Shown: positions 23,701-34,749, counted from the first letter of the stretch. The stretch is 64,000 nt of DNA from Symsagittifera roscoffensis (GCF_963678635.1 NC_087065.1:71123345-71187344); one strand, 5' to 3'. Made by a program: numbers and translations. Notes: generated by a model not told the origin, from the letters alone.

Positions 23701-26700
23701 GGAAGAAAATTGCGCTGCAGGACTTGCTATTATTTGAGACATAAGACGCAGACGAAGTCTTGAAAAAAGCAGAAAAATTCGAGCACATTAAAAAGACTAC
23801 TATAGGAGTTCAGAAATCAAGCATACATGGCATTTCAGAAGGAGGATAAAGCAAAGCACTGTGTTAACCTTAAAGATAAAGCAGTAACCAATAATGGCAG
23901 AGCGAAATCAAGAACAAATTTCAAATCAGAGTAGATTTAGGAAAGGATCTAGGAACAACCGCAAAAACAACCGATCGAAATCAACAGGAAAATTTGAGAA
24001 CAGAAATGAGAAAAAAGCATGAAATATGAAAAAAAATTCACATTAAGCCATCTGAAGATCAGTCCAGCCATTCAAAGAAGCGCCTGCAAATCAGAAGAGG
24101 AGAGTAAAATTGCACAGGAGAAGTTAGCAAGCAACTCAAACGGAGAATTAATTTCCATTAAAGACTTTGAAACGCGCAATGAACTTGAAACAATGTCAAT
24201 TCAATTCGAAAAAATTGAGATTTAATTTGAACAAAGAACTTGAAAACGAGAAGAAATGCAGGAACAGCCAAGAAATGAAAAAAAAAAATTGACATTTGCA
24301 ACGGTCCAAAATTCAACAAAACGAAATTTATGAAGGCGTTAGTTAATGAGAAAGAGCAATATGAGGTTTTACATGGTCACGTGACTGTAGAATTGGGCAG
24401 CCGTGTCAAATCCGAACAGTGCAACGGCGAACTATTTTGTAGAAGCTTCAGGTAGTGCCAAACTTGTTCCTGCAGAAACAATCAAACTTCCAGTGCAGTT
24501 TTTGAACTAAGACCAGAAACCCATACTAATCCTGGAAGCTTGCAGACGGATATACACCTGGCAGGCTGGTTCAAGAAAAGGGCAATGCTGGTCATTGCCG
24601 AACGAAAGAGGAGAGGCTTCGTTGGGCTAGATCTCGAAGCTAGGGTAGGCATACCAACCTCACAGAAAACAACGCAAAATGTGGAACTGAGGCTCGACAT
24701 ACTACCTACTGTGAGATCAGCTAACTTAAATGAGCCATTGGATAGAAAACGGAATTGAAAAACCATGTGGTAAGTTCGAAATTTATTTATTTTGTACGCC
24801 TAAGACAAGAAAAAAGTTAAAGTAATCCTAATATCAGGAAAAAAGCTAAATTGCAAAACTTGTTAAGCGAGGGTCAAATTAACAAATAAAAGGAGTGCAT
24901 TCGTGAATGTTTTATTGTGTGTTTTCCACGCTACCAAATGTCAAAAGTTGAGGAACTGGAGGATGGTACAAGCTAGACTGTGACGGCAAAAACAGCCAGG
25001 TACCTTGCAGCTCATCGCATTACATCTTAAGTACTCGTATAGTAGACTGAAATTAGCTGAAGAAACAGCAAGACAATGTAACTTTAAAATCAACAAGGGA
25101 AGCGAGACAGGTACTTTTGATTTCTAGCAGGTTTCTATTGCTTGGCGCATGTGCTGGCTGACTTTCAAAAAGTTTTAGATAGATTGATTAAAGAGTCAAG
25201 GAAGATGGTTCCCAAGCTTATCACCCCGTGTTTTGTAACCCCCTTTTTCTTAACCCCTTCTCATATAACCCCAAAATCAGATAACCCCACTACATTTTTT
25301 TAAAAATTTTTTAAAGATATTTTAAAAATATTTTTAAAGATATTTTTTAAATAAGTGATATAATCATCGTATCGGAAAGAAAATTATCATGACCACCCAA
25401 AAATATAAACACCCAGGAAACATGGAAAACTTGATTCCAGCGTAAAAGAATCTTGTTTTCAAAATGTCTAAGTGCGAAATCTTCAACGACAAATATGACT
25501 GGTTGAGACAATAATTAGAGCAATTGGCGGCGAAAACTAATGAGGTAACAGGAAAAACTAGCAAAGAGGAAGTAATTTTAAAACCAGGTCCTTAAATAGC
25601 CCGGAACAATTGCGGTCATCTATTGCAAAATCAATGCTTTTCTGTTTCAAAATCAGAAAGAAGTCAGCCTGACCCCTTGAAAACTGAGGTCGTGTTGAAA
25701 CGAAAAAACGAAAGAAGAAGTTGAAAACCACAAAGTTGAAAAAAATCGATTGGCGGGCTAAATCATGCCACAACATTTGAGAAAAAGGAAGCGGCGAAGG
25801 CTTTTTTTCACATACCGATTATTAGGATCCATGAAACAGATACGGGGATTGGATCTCAATCTCATTTGCTTCGAGGTGCTTTTAAACAATCAAGAAAAAA
25901 GCACTCCACCATTGAACTGGATTTTTGCGACAGACCACAAAGCTTTAACTACACTACACCACTAAGTAGTAACAATTTGCAAAAAAACCAAAATCAATTG
26001 ACAGATGGGTGGAAAGTTATTACCAGTTAATTCCAAAGTCGAGCACGAATGTGGTAGGGACCATGCAATCGTTGTTTTATTATTTAGAAAAACTACGAAT
26101 GATCCATGGGAAAACTTAAATTAGACAAAAAAATCGTTATACCTTCAGTTAAGAGATTTCACAAAGCATGAGGCAACTTAAACAGTATACTGAGTGATTT
26201 AAAAGAACTCAAAACCACGAAAAAATTCAAGAAACTTCTAGAGATTGCAAAACACTCAGTGACAGGTTGTCACACTGTTAGAATAGAAACTTCACCATCT
26301 TAGATTAATTGAACAAAACAACAGAACAAACAATAACGGTGATCATCGAACGAACGAGACGAAAAGTATGATAGGAAGGCATGTATGATAACAAAGCAGG
26401 AAACAGTCACCTCTAAAATTAAGTGCGGAATGAGCAAAACCGGGGGAGAAAAAAAACCGATAAAAAACTGCTCCCTCTAATCTACTAACTGTATCAAAAC
26501 TCTGGATTATCCGAGAGTAACGTTGATATTGAAATTAGCAGAAAAAAGACGATAAACATAGAAATCCATTTAAACAAAGGACGCCGAGGAGAAATTAAGC
26601 CCAGAAATAAGCGTGATCCAGCCAGAATCGAAATCAAGTCACTATTCAAGGAGAACACAATTCCCGATTCCAACTGGCGCAACAGCCGGGAAAGCAAAAC

Positions 26701-29700
26701 CTTGGTAACTTGAACCCTCTCTCCGAAAAAAAACGTATTGACAGAGCTTACCACCAGTGTGGATATGTGGCTGGATAAACAGAGAAGAGATTGTCATGGA
26801 TTAGAACTATTATGCACTAGAACTGCACTAGAATCACATGTCAGTTGCGGACGATAGCATTTTATTAGATAACACGCTTGCTGTCCCATTGCAACTCAGG
26901 GAGGCGGCCATGATAAGAGTTCATCGCGGGCGCCCAGAACAAAAAACGCTGCTGGACGTCTCAATTTACCAGTGTTTGGACCCATATGCATAGAGATTTT
27001 CCTAACATAGCGCAAGATTGCCACAGCTATCTTGACATGGTACGAGAATGATGTAAATTATACAGAAAAATGCTTAAAAATTGCTCCCTATGTTATCGCA
27101 GCCGCGTCAGGTGATAGAAAATTGAATCAGCAGGACCGACCCAAAATGACACTGAAAAAAACTGTATCCTTTAGTGCTGCCGATTCTACCCTAAAACTGA
27201 TTCGGTTAGGCTTACAAAAACAAAAGGGGAAAATCGAAGATAAAGTTTGAAAATATTCAAAGGAAATGCGATGAAGCAATTCTGTCTAGATAACAGCATA
27301 GAAAAGAATAAAAACATTGTCCAAATGGGACCACAGAGAATGGCTTAGTCGAAAGATTAACTCAAACCATTTACAATTTCAAAAACATAGGTGTGTAATG
27401 ATGTTGTTGGCCAAAAAATCAAATCGATTAAACTTGCAGCAGTACTATCATTAGATACATAGGGTAGAAAAACCAGAAAAAAACGGCATAGAAATCAACT
27501 TATGAGACAATTTTCAAAAAAACGCAAATTTATTATGAGAAAAATATTTTTCTGCTATGTCTGATCTTTTGAAAAAGGAACACCTCAAAAGATTGGCAAT
27601 TGCAGCCTCACAACTAAAGCGACAGAAGGAAAAACCGAGAAAACTTATGTTTAAGCACCAAATCTTGAATATAGTGACAGAGAACGGTCAAAAAGTTTAG
27701 ACACACAGGCGCTTTGGAGCGAGGACAGAAATGGCGCTTCAAAAAATGACTTGAAACAAGTGGTGGTCACTTTACAAAATCGAGACACCAACATGAAAAA
27801 AGGTCTGACTTTTCGAAAAAGAAAAAGGTTTATGAAGATATGGATCTTGCAAAAAAACATCTTCAAAACAAGCTCTGCTCATGAGAAAGGACAAACAAAG
27901 GCCCAAAAGTTCGCGCTAAAATAACGAATTAAAACATTCGATCGAAACATCGTATTTTTCCACAGTTTACTTCAGGTCAATATATCAGGTAATAAAATTA
28001 CTACAATATTGATACTGGTGCAATTATTACAATGCTGGTATCGGTGCAAAAACTGAGTCCTGATTAGTTCTTTCACCGATCAGCGACTCGCTAAAGCCAT
28101 ACTTTTACAAACATACTTTTTTTGCCTAGATTAAATTTTTTGGATTAAAAATTTTTAGGGAAAACTTTAAAGACGAATAACTTACTCGCAAGACATCAAT
28201 TTTTTCAAGAACAACTATACATTTGTCGACGAAACAGTGAAAATATGGTTAAATAAACAAATAAAAATGAAAATAAATTTTGAGACCAAAAATCAAAAGT
28301 TTGGAGCGGCCCTTTTGCGTCCAAGTTTTGTTAACGATTCAATACAAACACAACAGTTCTGACGACGATATGTGAAAAAAGTATTTTAGACAAAATAAGG
28401 TTCAACAGGCGAAAATGCAATTACCTCACCTCTTTTTGATTGTAGCAAGAAAACCGGTTGTTGTGCATGTAGCGCACAATGTTCCGACCATAATCTAAAA
28501 AACTTTTAAAAATGTTCTTCAAAAAATGAATCACAAACAAGAAATAGAAATCATTTAAACAACGTTTTTCTAGAAAACCTTTATTGCCAAAGAAGCACTA
28601 AATTAAACATCCAAAATTAATTTTCTTTATAGTAAAATTAGATTTTTAGCCAAAAAGTCTATTAAATTGTTAAATAAAAGTTAAATTTCAAAATAACTAT
28701 AGTTATTCGATCGCTTTACTCGCTCAAAATTGAACTGACTATAAAAAAATTGAATTATTTTTTCTCGACAATGGGACAAGTTTTTGAAAAATGTTTAATG
28801 CTCGAATCACGACTGAAAGGCCTTTAATTCGATATATCACTCCACGCATTCCCATAATTTTTTATGGTACCTGATTTTGCTTGGAAAAAAACTAAAACAC
28901 ACCAGAACACAAATTTCCTCCCCATTTTCAATAAATGCGCGGAAAAATAATGATATCTCTAAATATGCAAAGAGTTATTGGATTTGAATGCGGGTCGTCC
29001 ACGCTCGCTGCTTCATGTGCCGACTACAATTAAACGTAAAATTGGGACCAGCTTGAAATTATTTGAAGCTTTGTCAGTCGTGATTCAAGCTATCAAGCTT
29101 TTTCGGTTGTGATTTGAGCTGATAGTACTATCAAACTTTTTTACAGTAGTTTGAAAAAAAATTTTTTCAGGCTGTTCAAATTGACGAAAGAAAGAATTAA
29201 AAAATAGAAATCAGTCATACAATCAAATACAATTGTCTAATTTCAGCTTTAACCAGTTTTTTAAGGAACTAAACTGGCACATCCAGCCCTATTCTAAGTA
29301 ATCTCTTTAGTTTTAAATGATATTATGATTTTTTTTTCAGAGAAGTCTGCTTAAACTATATCTATAAAAATTTTTTCGTTATAACAAATTTTTTTGGAGC
29401 TTAAACAGGCTAAGAAATTGCCATGGAACTTCTACGGGCAGCATTTTACTAGTCAAATGATCTAAAATATAGATTTTTGGTTAAATATTTTATTTCGTTT
29501 TCACTCGTTTTTTTTGAAGAGACTCGCCGTTTTTTTTGTGTTTCTAGAAATACTAGCTGAACATGAATAGTGAAAAAATTTCGAATAATTAACTTCTGTA
29601 AAGTAGATGGAAGCGGCAAGCGACAAGCAGCTTCAGCAGCAACGGAAGAAAAACACGTCAGATTCTATACTGGTTCATCATGCTCGGGGAATATCCCACC

Positions 29701-30106
29701 GATGCGCGCAGATTACTTTGCAGTCAGCACTGAACAATATCCCAGTCCAACCTATCCCTTTTTTTGTCTGGGACCGATCAACATTTTCTCCATGAAAACT
29801 GTTCACGATTTGGCCGTTGAGTGTCCTCACCACTGCACGGCTCAAGATAGAAACGAGTTCGAGGAGAATAGAACAAAATACTGCTTATCTTGGATAGACG
29901 ATGTGTTTATCGGATCATGCGTGGCCATAACCCAACAAAATCTAACAAAAACATTGATTTTAGAACCTAGATGGGGCGAGTTTATGAATGACCTGAATAG
30001 CAACGAAAGAAACGCATCCAATGATTTAGCTGTTCATGGTAATAAGACACCCTCTCAAATGTTAAACACTCACAAGTATTACAACCGTCAAAACTTGGTT
30101 TTCTAA
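20747..30106 (+). CDS. Beta-1,3-galactosyltransferase-like protein (GT31), multi-exon
   Basis: Type II Golgi-type enzyme expected to transfer a sugar from a UDP donor in beta-1,3 linkage. Coding blocks seen: 20747-21013 (signal-anchor at residues ~5-20, stem, a Cys before a GTAAAT donor); probably 21272-21349 (LLVLTKT, like the family's LLVLVKS strand); 21455 to about 21532 (RSVIRKTY, the R-x-x-IR-x-TW motif); about 22354-22705 (FFLVGK, then KADDDTYV with the metal-binding DDD at 22569-22577, ending before GTAAGT); and about 29600-30106 (YFAVSTEQYP, YPFFCLG, then DDVFIG). The last replaces the usual E-D-V with D-D-V. Family identity is clear from the order of these motifs. Junctions 3/4 and 4/5 do not join in phase with the sites I chose, so an exon may be missing or the gene may be damaged. 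The last intron contains a dead retroelement. Confidence 0.7.
25221..25290. repeat. TAACCCC motif at 15-bp period
   Basis: TCACCCC at 25221, then TAACCCC at 25236, 25251, 25266 and 25282, so the period is 15, 15, 15 and 16. The spacers between motifs differ in sequence. The + strand reads as a TP-x-x-x pentapeptide repeat in one open frame, which lies inside the retroelement relic. It is followed by A/T-rich palindromic sequence. Confidence 0.7.
25750..25970 (+). pseudogene. RNase H domain of the Ty3/gypsy relic
   Basis: Across shifting frames the translation keeps family landmarks in order: IDWRAKS near the start, then HETDTGIGSQ (like the family's ETDAS-G-GAVL), then KKHSTIELDF (like K-Y-STTE-E), and in another frame ATDHKALTTL (like TDHKAL--L). 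At least one frame change and stops show that it is non-functional. Confidence 0.6.
26843..26989 (+). pseudogene. Integrase N-terminal (H2C2-type) region of the Ty3/gypsy relic
   Basis: An open block of about 49 codons reads VPLQLREAAMIRVHRGRP in its middle, the usual 'VP--LR-----L-H-GHPG' motif before the integrase zinc finger. The cysteine pair that should follow is not intact in the same frame, and a stop ends the block. Confidence 0.65.
27327..27397 (+). pseudogene. End of the integrase catalytic core of the Ty3/gypsy relic
   Basis: A short frame reads TTENGLVERLTQTIYNF. This matches the 'NG--ER' motif that carries the catalytic Glu in retroelement integrases. It ends at a stop, and the regions that should hold the two Asp residues were not recognised. 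Confidence 0.6.
28440..28950 (+). repeat. Family H repeat copy with a compensated hairpin
   Basis: Starts near 'aaaaccggttg' with TTGTGC (28461-28466) and GCACAA (28474-28479), then 'tgttccgacca', 'cgaatcacgactgaaagg', 'tcactccacgcattccc' and 'tacctgattttgc'. Both outer stem bases differ from the CTGTGC/GCACAG of other copies, yet they still pair. It lies in the last intron of the GT31 gene. Confidence 0.6.
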
Positions 30107-30934
30107 TTGAAATTACTCGGAGAGTTACAGCTCAAAAATATGTTTATATCTTCTGGTGTTTGGTTAAATTTAATATGCATGCAACTTCTGTTTTTCCTAA
30201 ATTGTCGGAGCAATCGTGTTTCTGAGGAACATTTATTACTCAATGATCAATTGTTATTCTTCTGCATGAGCATTGTTTTCCATTGGTGGCGATTTCTCCA
30301 TTTGGGTCCGTTGTTTTTGTCATGTCAACAATTTGATTTTGTTTTTCTTGATATTTTTCTCGAAGACTATCGCATTAAAGCTTTCACAGATTTTTGCAGT
30401 GAAAGCATGCTCCTTTAGCGGCTATTGCATACTCAGAAAAAAAAAGATAGTGATCTGATTTGAATATTTTTTTTATCGAAAACGATTCAAATTTCCGTCG
30501 TTGTACTGTTTGTTGTAGAGCATTTATTGAATCTTTTTATGATTCTTTTTCAGTTTCTAGTCACTTTGCGAAAAAATTTGAAGCTCATTTTATTATGACT
30601 GTCAAAAATGGCTTCTAGGCTTTCAGATATTCTTATCACACCATGCACATAAAACCGTACTGATTTATTTTGAAAAATTTGTAGTATTTTTAAGAGTATA
30701 TTCGGAACATTCTGTACTACTTGCACAGCAACCGACCATCCATCTTTATTATTTTTAGTTTTCATTTTTATGAAACTTTCAGACGCTTCTTTCAATCTTT
30801 TTGATTAGCTTCTGTGATCGACAAAGATTTGTTTATCCTAAAATAGCTATTTTCTCAGACTTTTTTTAAAAACCAGATTCAGTATAGATTTTAAACATAA
30901 GTGTTCGCTTGTCCAAAAATACACATTTTCATTT
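30107..30934. other. 3' flank of the GT31 gene with a reversed family H fragment
   Basis: No gene is called. A 103-codon Phe/Leu-rich frame directly after the GT31 stop looks like chance. Near 30700-30735 'ggaacattctgtactacttg' then 'cacagcaaccgacc' is the reversed hairpin end of family H, with one mismatch in the stem. Confidence 0.5.
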
Positions 30935-31502
30935 CGAGGCCAAACTGTGCATTTTGTGAATTGTGAGCGGATTCCGCAACAAGCAAAAATCAGATTTGTC
31001 GCGGAATCCGCAACATTGCTATTTTTCTTTGATCTTTTCTGCTGTTTTGGATTCCACGGACAAATAGCTAAAACACTGATTAGCTCAAAATCACTCCAAA
31101 AAGAGGCAATAATAATATTTGTGTTAAACAAACTTGAGCTGTCGCGAAATCTGCAACTGTAAGTGGAATCCGCAAATTGTAAGCGGATTCCGCATATTGT
31201 TAGCGGAATCCGAAAATTGTAAACGGAATCCGCATAAATTTGCGGAGCCCACTTACAGTTGCGGAATCCGCTTACATTTGCGGAATCCGCTTACATTTGC
31301 GGAATCCGGAACAACTACCTATATCCGCTCGTTGCGGAATCCGCTACGAAAACAATGTGCCGACTAAATTTATGTTACAGATATTTGTAGGCAGATAGTG
31401 GAATGCACTTACATTTTGGAACATGTTTAAAGACTTGTCTCTGTAATACAGGAACATATAGGTGCAAAATTGTGCGCCTATCCTGTGCACAGTTTGGCCT
31501 CG
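30935..31502. repeat. Inverted repeat enclosing a palindromic GCGGAATCCGC array
   Basis: Outer arms CGAGGCCAAACTGTGCA (30935-30951) and its exact complement (31486-31502) are 17 bp and perfect. Inside are copies of GCGGAATCCGC or GCGGATTCCGC, each a near-palindrome: 30967 and 31001, then 31163, 31183, 31203 and 31223 (20-bp period, spacer like 'aaattgtaa'), then 31261, 31280 and 31299 (19-bp period, spacer reversed as 'ttacattt'), and 31334. The spacer switches orientation about 31242, so the array is itself an inverted repeat. A Cys-rich 113-codon frame over its right part is not called a gene. Confidence 0.85.
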
Positions 31503-31958
31503 TAAGGTTTTTCTGTAAGTCATGTTTCTCTCATGAGCATTGGCATATATTTTTGTATCGTAAGTGGTGCGAAGATCTACTCTGCCTCTGTCGTATAACT
31601 GTTTTTACCCAAAGGCGAAGCCAGCTTCGAACCACTTGTGATACTGTGAAAATTGTGCCGTTCCCCTCCAAAAATACAGACACACACGTAAAAGAAAATT
31701 TTTCGTTCGTTACGGTGCAATACGAGACGACTATGACAAATTAAGTTAAGCTTAAACCTATCAGACAAAACCAAACAAAAACAAAAAAAAAACGAATTTT
31801 AACGAATCGATTTGGTAAAATTATATTCAACACGCAAATTTCGAAAAGAACGGAAATTTAATTTGTTGACAAGCTCGAAATATGTCTGTTGCAGTATTTC
31901 TAACAGATCAATCAGATGAGGCCTCTGAACAAAGTTATTTAAGGGAAAAAAATATGAA
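31503..31958. other. Intergenic, nothing recognised
   Basis: AT-rich; no gene, RNA or clear repeat between the foldback array and the hairpin at 31959. Confidence 0.4.
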
Positions 31959-31996
31959 ACCCGGTTGCAGCACACTTGCCGTAGCTGCAACCGGGT
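31959..31996. other. Terminal hairpin of the TIR element
   Basis: ACCCGGTTGCAG (31959-31970) and CTGCAACCGGGT (31985-31996) pair perfectly over 12 bp with a 14-base loop. The right strand of this hairpin is also the left terminal repeat of the 2-kb element that starts at 31987. Confidence 0.8.
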
Positions 31997-34055
31997 ACTA
32001 GACTTTTCTACCATAAACCATTTTAAAAATTTTGAAATAACTTCAAGTAAATTAATGCTGAAGTATGTTTAAACAATTACATCTTAGTGTCATTTTATCA
32101 GATCACTCAGCGCTGACATGCTCAATTTAGTAGTAGTTTCTTTATCGCCCTTTGTTTTTACACAGTGCTTCAAAAGTTCATAAAAATGATTTGAGCAAAC
32201 TAATGCTCAGCTCCAGTTACGTTTAATTTCGTCTTTTTTCTTAGGCTGAAATAGTCCGACCTGTTTTAATCGGTCTAATTGCTCATTCTAGATAAAGTTG
32301 GTTTCGTGGCATTTTTTTTTTTAGTATGGAAAGCAGACTGAAAAACGTTCAAGAATTTATTTTCAGATCAAAACTTTGTAGCTTTGACAACTCTAGTTTC
32401 ATTTTGTTTCAACGAGCGCCTACCTAAAATGCGTCATCTTAGTTACGGCTCCGTAATTTTTGTTTTCACTGAGATCGTAACCCCCGCAACTGACTTTTTA
32501 ACTTTCGTCGACAACAAATTCATTTTTTTCAGTTTAATAGAATTTGCCTGATTTTTGGCCGCTAACTTATTTCTCTATTTTGATTTGCAATTCTGAAGCA
32601 AAAACAAGTGCTGCTATACTTCACGTAGAAAACAGCGGAAGATAGCTAACAGTTTTAGAGAAGAGGTGTAGATAGAGGACAAAAGGCAGTATAAGAACAA
32701 GTTGGACTAAAAAAAATCGGACCAAGTTTTTAATCGAGAAGAAGTATTGTTCCTAAATATATGATATTTTCAAAAAAATTTAACAACCAGATTTCCAGAT
32801 GAAAAACGACTCATTCCCTAACACACTTGAAACTGATGAAGCGTCATCAGAAATATTCAAATCAAGTAAAAAATATTCAAAAAACAAATAAAGACAAAAT
32901 TTGGGACTGTTCAAAAAAATAGAACACAGAGGCGAAACGGAGTTTTGCAACACTTGCAATATCAAAAAACACACAATTCGCAACAAATTAGTGAATGAAA
33001 AAAACACAGAAGTCAAAAAAAATTCTGAAAAATTATATTGGAAAAAATTACTTGAAAAAATAACTTATTTTCTGAATTCTGAAAAATTCTGAAAAATTAT
33101 ATTGGAAAAAATAACTTGAAAAAATAACTTATTTTCAACTAATAAGAAAAGTTGAAAAACTATAGCTACAAAAACACCAAATTTGTATCTGATGAAGTTC
33201 ATAAACAGCCCTTAAAAATTGAAATCGATTACCGAGCGGCTGCAAAGGGGACAAAATTTTGGGTCGAAACCTGTTGAGCGGAAAAAAAAACTGTTGTCAT
33301 AAATAATTCAGAAAATTTAAGTTTTTACGACCAATCCAAACTGAAACACATAATCCCAAACGGATATATTTTGCACTCGAAATTACGCAAAATAAGTTGA
33401 ATAAGTCGATATAAATAAAACTGATACTGTTTGAATATTTAGAAAAAAACGAAAAGAAAAATGAAAAAAGGAAACTCCAAATCATTTTAGAAAATTTGAA
33501 GTTTCAGTTATGGTAAAGTTTGTTTTAATTGTAAGAAAGACATGCTTTGGAAAGTAAACCAATAAAATCTCTACCAGATAAATAATGGCGTTTAAAAAAC
33601 GGAAAATGAACCGACAGAAATTAGGACGAAACAGCAGCCGTGGCCGATTGCGATAAGGCAAGCGTCTCTCAACACGAGGGTCGTGCGTTCTAATCCCACT
33701 TCGGTCATATGGCATGAGGGGTACCAGAGTCATCCGCCTCCTCAAGGTAAAACGGGCTGCGGCAAAATTGATGACATACCCCCTCCCTCACTGTTGGTCT
33801 TGCATTGAGTAGGACCACGGGCAATAAAAAAGGACGAAAACCACGAAACCAAAAAAAACGAGATAATTTTTGAAAAAAAAATTAGAACCTGAAAAGAGCC
33901 TGAACTAATTATTACTTAAGCGATTGTATTTTTATTCGAGCTTTCAAGAAATTGAGCATATCAGAAGGTCCTCTAGAAAAGGAGACCCTCTAGAAAAGAT
34001 CCTCTAGAAGTGTGGACAAAGTTGTTTGCGGGAAAACAGTCTAGTACCCGATTGC
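31987..34055. mobile_element. ~2-kb TIR element, copy A
   Basis: Left end GCAACCGGGTACTAGAC (31987-32003) and right end 34039-34055 are inverted copies matching at 16 of 17 bases; weaker matching continues about 15 bases further in. The interior matches copy B (59618-61610) over its full length, for example 'tcagatcactcag', 'gcttcaaaagtt' and 'gagcgcctacc'. No intact coding frame is present, so it is probably non-autonomous. It contains a tRNA-like segment at 33634-33707. Confidence 0.75.
33634..33707 (+). pseudogene. tRNA-like segment (SINE-type head) in TIR element copy A
   Basis: The sequence has tRNA-like promoter boxes: 'tggccgattgcg' (A box, degraded) and 'gcgttctaatccc' (B box, one change). 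The acceptor and T stems do not pair well, so it is not a working tRNA. The same segment with better boxes lies at 61207-61280. Confidence 0.55.
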
Positions 34056-34734
34056 AAAACCCTTGCTTATCGCAAGGATAAATAAGATACAATCAAATGT
34101 AGAAAATTTTGATATCATTATCCTAGCTGTGTTAAAATCCGCGCAGCGGTGGCTGGGCTGAAAGAAAAGAAGAGCACAATAATCCGACACTTAAACACGC
34201 TAAGAAGAACGGATTAGAAACACTGGCCCAAACTGTCTGAAGTTTGGTAAACAAAATTCCAGTACCAATTTACAATCAGAGCAAAGCTTATGAAGCTGTA
34301 AAAAAGTAAAAGATAGAAGTCCGTCACGTTTTTTGTGACCTTTACACTTTTGCTGTTCAATCTGTTTAGAGTTTGTCTTCGCTTTAACGCAGGAGAACTG
34401 AACTTAAAAAGTAATCAAAAGTCAAACCGCGAAAAATAAAAATTGAGAATGAACAAATTTTAAGAACTTTAAGAAAAAAACACACAAAAAAACAAAAATC
34501 ATCATTCAAAGACCTATATAAGACTACAAACTACGTTCATAACTCCTAATAAAAGAAATAAAAGACTGAAATTATATCAAATCGAAAATAGTATATTTAC
34601 AACCACCAAAAAAATTTCAAATGGCAAGCGTCATTCAGATGCAGATAGGCTCAAACGAAGTATACTGTTAAGCATATCATGGAGTTGACCAAACGATTCA
34701 AGTTGTTGGACAAGTTGTTAACTTGAAACATAAT
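34056..34734. other. Intergenic, hairpin-ended repeat debris
   Basis: The hairpin CCTTGC-TTATC-GCAAGG lies directly outside the right terminal repeat (about 34061-34077). The rest, up to the hairpin-like 'cgcttgctaatcacaag' near 34754, shows no gene. Confidence 0.4.
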
Positions 34735-34749
34735 CTATATTCCGATTTG

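Larger units (their letters stand above)
23160..27500 (+). mobile_element. Decayed Ty3/gypsy-type retrotransposon
   Basis: Relic with the pol order of Ty3/gypsy elements on the + strand, broken by many stops and frameshifts. A gag-like start with good context (ccaccATGG) lies at about 23175. An RNase H region follows at 25.75-25.97 kb, then an integrase zinc-finger region at 26.84-26.99 kb and the end of an integrase core at 27.33-27.40 kb. I could not recognise a protease or full reverse transcriptase. Long terminal repeats were not found, although 'ccacagtttact' occurs near both ends (about 23110 and 27960). It lies within the large intron of the GT31 gene, in the same orientation as the gene. 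Confidence 0.65.

Noticed and set aside
25236-25288. Interstitial telomere sequence
   Set aside because: The TAACCCC motifs are separated by unrelated 8-9 base spacers and do not form a continuous telomeric repeat.
29548-29600. Strong acceptor 'tgtgtttctag' as the start of the last GT31 exon
   Set aside because: All three frames meet a stop within a few codons after it, before the conserved coding block.
30107-30418. A 103-codon Phe/Leu-rich frame directly after the GT31 stop
   Set aside because: Rich in codons expected from T-rich 3' flanking DNA; no domain or signal peptide; better read as 3' untranslated or intergenic sequence.
31163-31344. Possible CRISPR array
   Set aside because: The repeats are 11-bp near-palindromes at 19-20 bp period with conserved spacers, in a eukaryotic context; this is not repeat-spacer architecture.
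31403-31744. A Cys-rich 113-codon frame
   Set aside because: It crosses the right end of the inverted repeat at 31486-31502 and its cysteines have no regular pattern.
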